DNA of 14,889 nucleotides, taken from NCBI GenBank assembly GCA_030147065.1, contig JASLAP010000372.1, forward strand, positions 1 through 14,889, read 5' to 3'. A model generated the notes under the pieces. It was not told the DNA's origin. It did not search any database and worked only from the letters and a program-made list of their open reading frames with translations. A program made the translations under genes and the position numbers. The DNA is from Pseudonocardia sp. (lineage in GTDB: Bacteria; Actinomycetota; Actinomycetes; Mycobacteriales; Pseudonocardiaceae). Positions 13,587-14,889 of this stretch are shown here, in pieces (positions within the stretch are counted from its first letter, which is position 1; every line of letters starts with the position of its first letter).

Positions 13587-14889
13587 GTGGACATCCCCGA
13601 CCGCCGGCGGCTCGACCCGCGTCGCTCGGCCCACCCGGTGTCGGTGGACGAGCTGCTCGCCCGCTGCCGGCCGGCGCCCGCCGCACCGACCGACCGGTTC
13701 CCGGCCGTCGGACAGCCGGCCACGGCGGTGCCCGGCCCGGGCGCCGCGGGCCCGATCTCGGTCGGTGCGCTGCTGCGCCGCGAGGGCCGCGCCCGGCGTG
13801 CGGCCGACCGCCCGCTGCTGCCGCGGGGCCACTCCCGGCCGGTCCCGGCGCCGTCGGCCGAGACCACGCCGTTGCGGCTGCGCCGGGTGGCCGGGGCCGC
13901 CGGGATGCTGTTCACCGTCACCGCCGTGCTCGCTCCGGCGGTCCTCCAGGACCTCGGCCTGCGGCCCGACGGCGGCAGCGGCACCGCGCTCGACGGCGAC
14001 GGCGGCGCCCGGTCCGGCAGCCCGGACGCACCCGGCGGTGCGCTCACCGCGGACGGCGCCCGGTCCGGCGCTCCAGCCGTCGCGCTGGCCGCCGTGGTGG
14101 TGACCGACCTCCCCCTGCAGCGGACCGGCTCCGGGGCGGCCGGGGCGGACGAGCCGGTGGTGACCGACGGGGCGACCCTGACCCGCAGCGCGCTGGCCGG
14201 CCTCGCCGGGACCACCGCGGCTGCGGCGGCGGGCGGCCGGACGTCCGGTGCACCGGCGATCATCGGCCCGGGTGCGGACCGGGCCGCCGCCGTCCCGGGC
14301 AGCCTGCCGACCGGCCCGGTCGGGCCGGGGACGGCGGGGGAGGTCGTCGACGCGCCCGCGGCCCCCCTCCCGGGCGCCGGCGTGCCCGGTGGCGACCCGG
14401 TGGACAGCCCGGACAGCGGCCCGGGCAGCTGGACGCCCGGCATCCCGTCGCCCGCGTCGCCGGTGGACGGCCCGGCCGGCACACCCGTCCCGCCCGCACC
14501 GCCCGCCGACGGCGGGACCGGACCGACCGTCCCGGGCGGCCCGGGCACCCCGACCGTCCCCGGCGGTCCGGGCGGTTCGGGCACTCCGGGGGGGCCGGGT
14601 GGCGGCACTCCCCCGGCCGGTGCCCCGGCACCGGTCGGTCGGGCCGCCACCGACGTGCTGGACTCCCTGGTGGGCACCGTCGCCCCGCCGGTCGCAGCGG
14701 TGGCCGAACCGGTCGGAGCGGCGATCGGCGACGTCGTCGCCCCCGTCGCCGGACCGGTCGGCCCGGTGCTCGACACCGCGGTCGAGACCGTGGACGGCCC
14801 GGTCGAAGCGGTCGCCGCGCCGGTGGGCGAGGTCGCCGGCGGAGCCGTGCCCGCGGTCGCCGCGCCGGCGAGCGCCCTGGCCGCCCCGG
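13587..14889 (+). CDS. membrane-anchored Pro/Gly/Ala/Val-rich protein with SVxxLL motifs (C-terminus cut by window edge)
   Basis: The frame is open from GTG 13587 (GAGAGG at 13572-13577, 9 nt spacing) to the window end, 434 codons, with G or C at almost every third position, which favours it over the long antisense frame. The first 100 residues are basic and hold two related motifs, VSVDELLARC (18-27) and ISVGALLRREGR (57-68). They resemble the SVAELLxR segment I recall in Pseudonocardiales membrane proteins. One helix at about 101-122 anchors it, so the rest should be outside. The outer part is low complexity: a Gly-Pro stretch (VPGGPGTPTVPGGPGGSGTP, about 310-330) and, from about 357, Val/Pro/Ala repeats such as VVAPVAGPVGPVLDTAV. 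No enzyme domain is seen. Possible roles are cell-wall spacing or surface structure; this is a guess. Confidence 0.8.
   Translation, partial: MDIPDRRRLDPRRSAHPVSVDELLARCRPAPAAPTDRFPAVGQPATAVPGPGAAGPISVGALLRREGRARRAADRPLLPRGHSRPVPAPSAETTPLRLRRVAGAAGMLFTVTAVLAPAVLQDLGLRPDGGSGTALDGDGGARSGSPDAPGGALTADGARSGAPAVALAAVVVTDLPLQRTGSGAAGADEPVVTDGATLTRSALAGLAGTTAAAAAGGRTSGAPAIIGPGADRAAAVPGSLPTGPVGPGTAGEVVDAPAAPLPGAGVPGGDPVDSPDSGPGSWTPGIPSPASPVDGPAGTPVPPAPPADGGTGPTVPGGPGTPTVPGGPGGSGTPGGPGGGTPPAGAPAPVGRAATDVLDSLVGTVAPPVAAVAEPVGAAIGDVVAPVAGPVGPVLDTAVETVDGPVEAVAAPVGEVAGGAVPAVAAPASALAAP

Noticed and set aside
13196..14776. 526-codon minus-strand open frame at the right end
   Set aside because: Composition is Pro/Ser/Arg/Ala noise typical of antisense frames in high-GC DNA. 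The plus frame has GC at third positions, a ribosome site, motifs and a membrane helix.
1..14889. Mobile elements, CRISPR arrays, tRNA or rRNA genes
   Set aside because: No transposase or integrase motif, no regularly spaced long repeats and no recognisable RNA gene on either strand.

Overview
The window is very GC-rich, uses GTG starts freely and places G or C in almost every third codon position. With a conservon-type histidine kinase, a Tat lipoprotein and LuxR-type regulators, this points to a filamentous or related actinobacterium. Pseudonocardiales is my best guess from family resemblance; it is not proven by the sequence. I see no rRNA, tRNA, CRISPR array, insertion sequence or phage gene. 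The region reads as ordinary chromosome rich in signalling genes.

Layout. (1) 1-2343, minus: a CvnA-like sensor histidine kinase whose C-terminal end runs off the left edge. (2) 2344-2685: divergent control region with a TTGACA-type promoter and two sets of short direct repeats. (3) 2686-7491, plus: a complete five-gene branched-chain-amino-acid-type (HAAT) ABC importer: Tat lipoprotein binding protein, two ATPases and two permeases, with gaps of 4-13 nt or 4-nt overlaps. (4) 7492-7596: two hairpins between convergent genes. (5) 7597-8507, minus: a two-gene unit of a 77-aa protein with three clustered cysteines and a LuxR-type regulator with a degenerate receiver, coupled by TGATG. (6) 8508-8782: a relatively AT-rich divergent control region with 6-nt-phased TGCA repeats. 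(7) 8783-10701, plus: a 25-codon leader ORF overlapping (GTGA) a four-PAS LuxR-type regulator. (8) 10698-10717: a hairpin whose arms hold the stop codons of both convergent genes. (9) 10714-13071, minus: a membrane GGDEF-EAL protein with both active sites intact. (10) 13072-13586: intergenic DNA with repeats and hairpins, no convincing gene. (11) 13587 to the right edge, plus: a membrane-anchored Pro/Gly/Ala/Val-rich protein, incomplete.

How they may work together. The kinase and the importer are divergent and share one control region, so co-regulation or sensing linked to the imported solute is plausible but unproven. The right half holds three regulators of different types: a pseudo-receiver LuxR, a PAS-LuxR and a c-di-GMP turnover enzyme. 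The two short genes, the 25-codon leader and the 77-aa Cys protein, are each translationally coupled to a DNA-binding regulator and are the least explained parts of the window. No clearly novel multi-gene system is evident.
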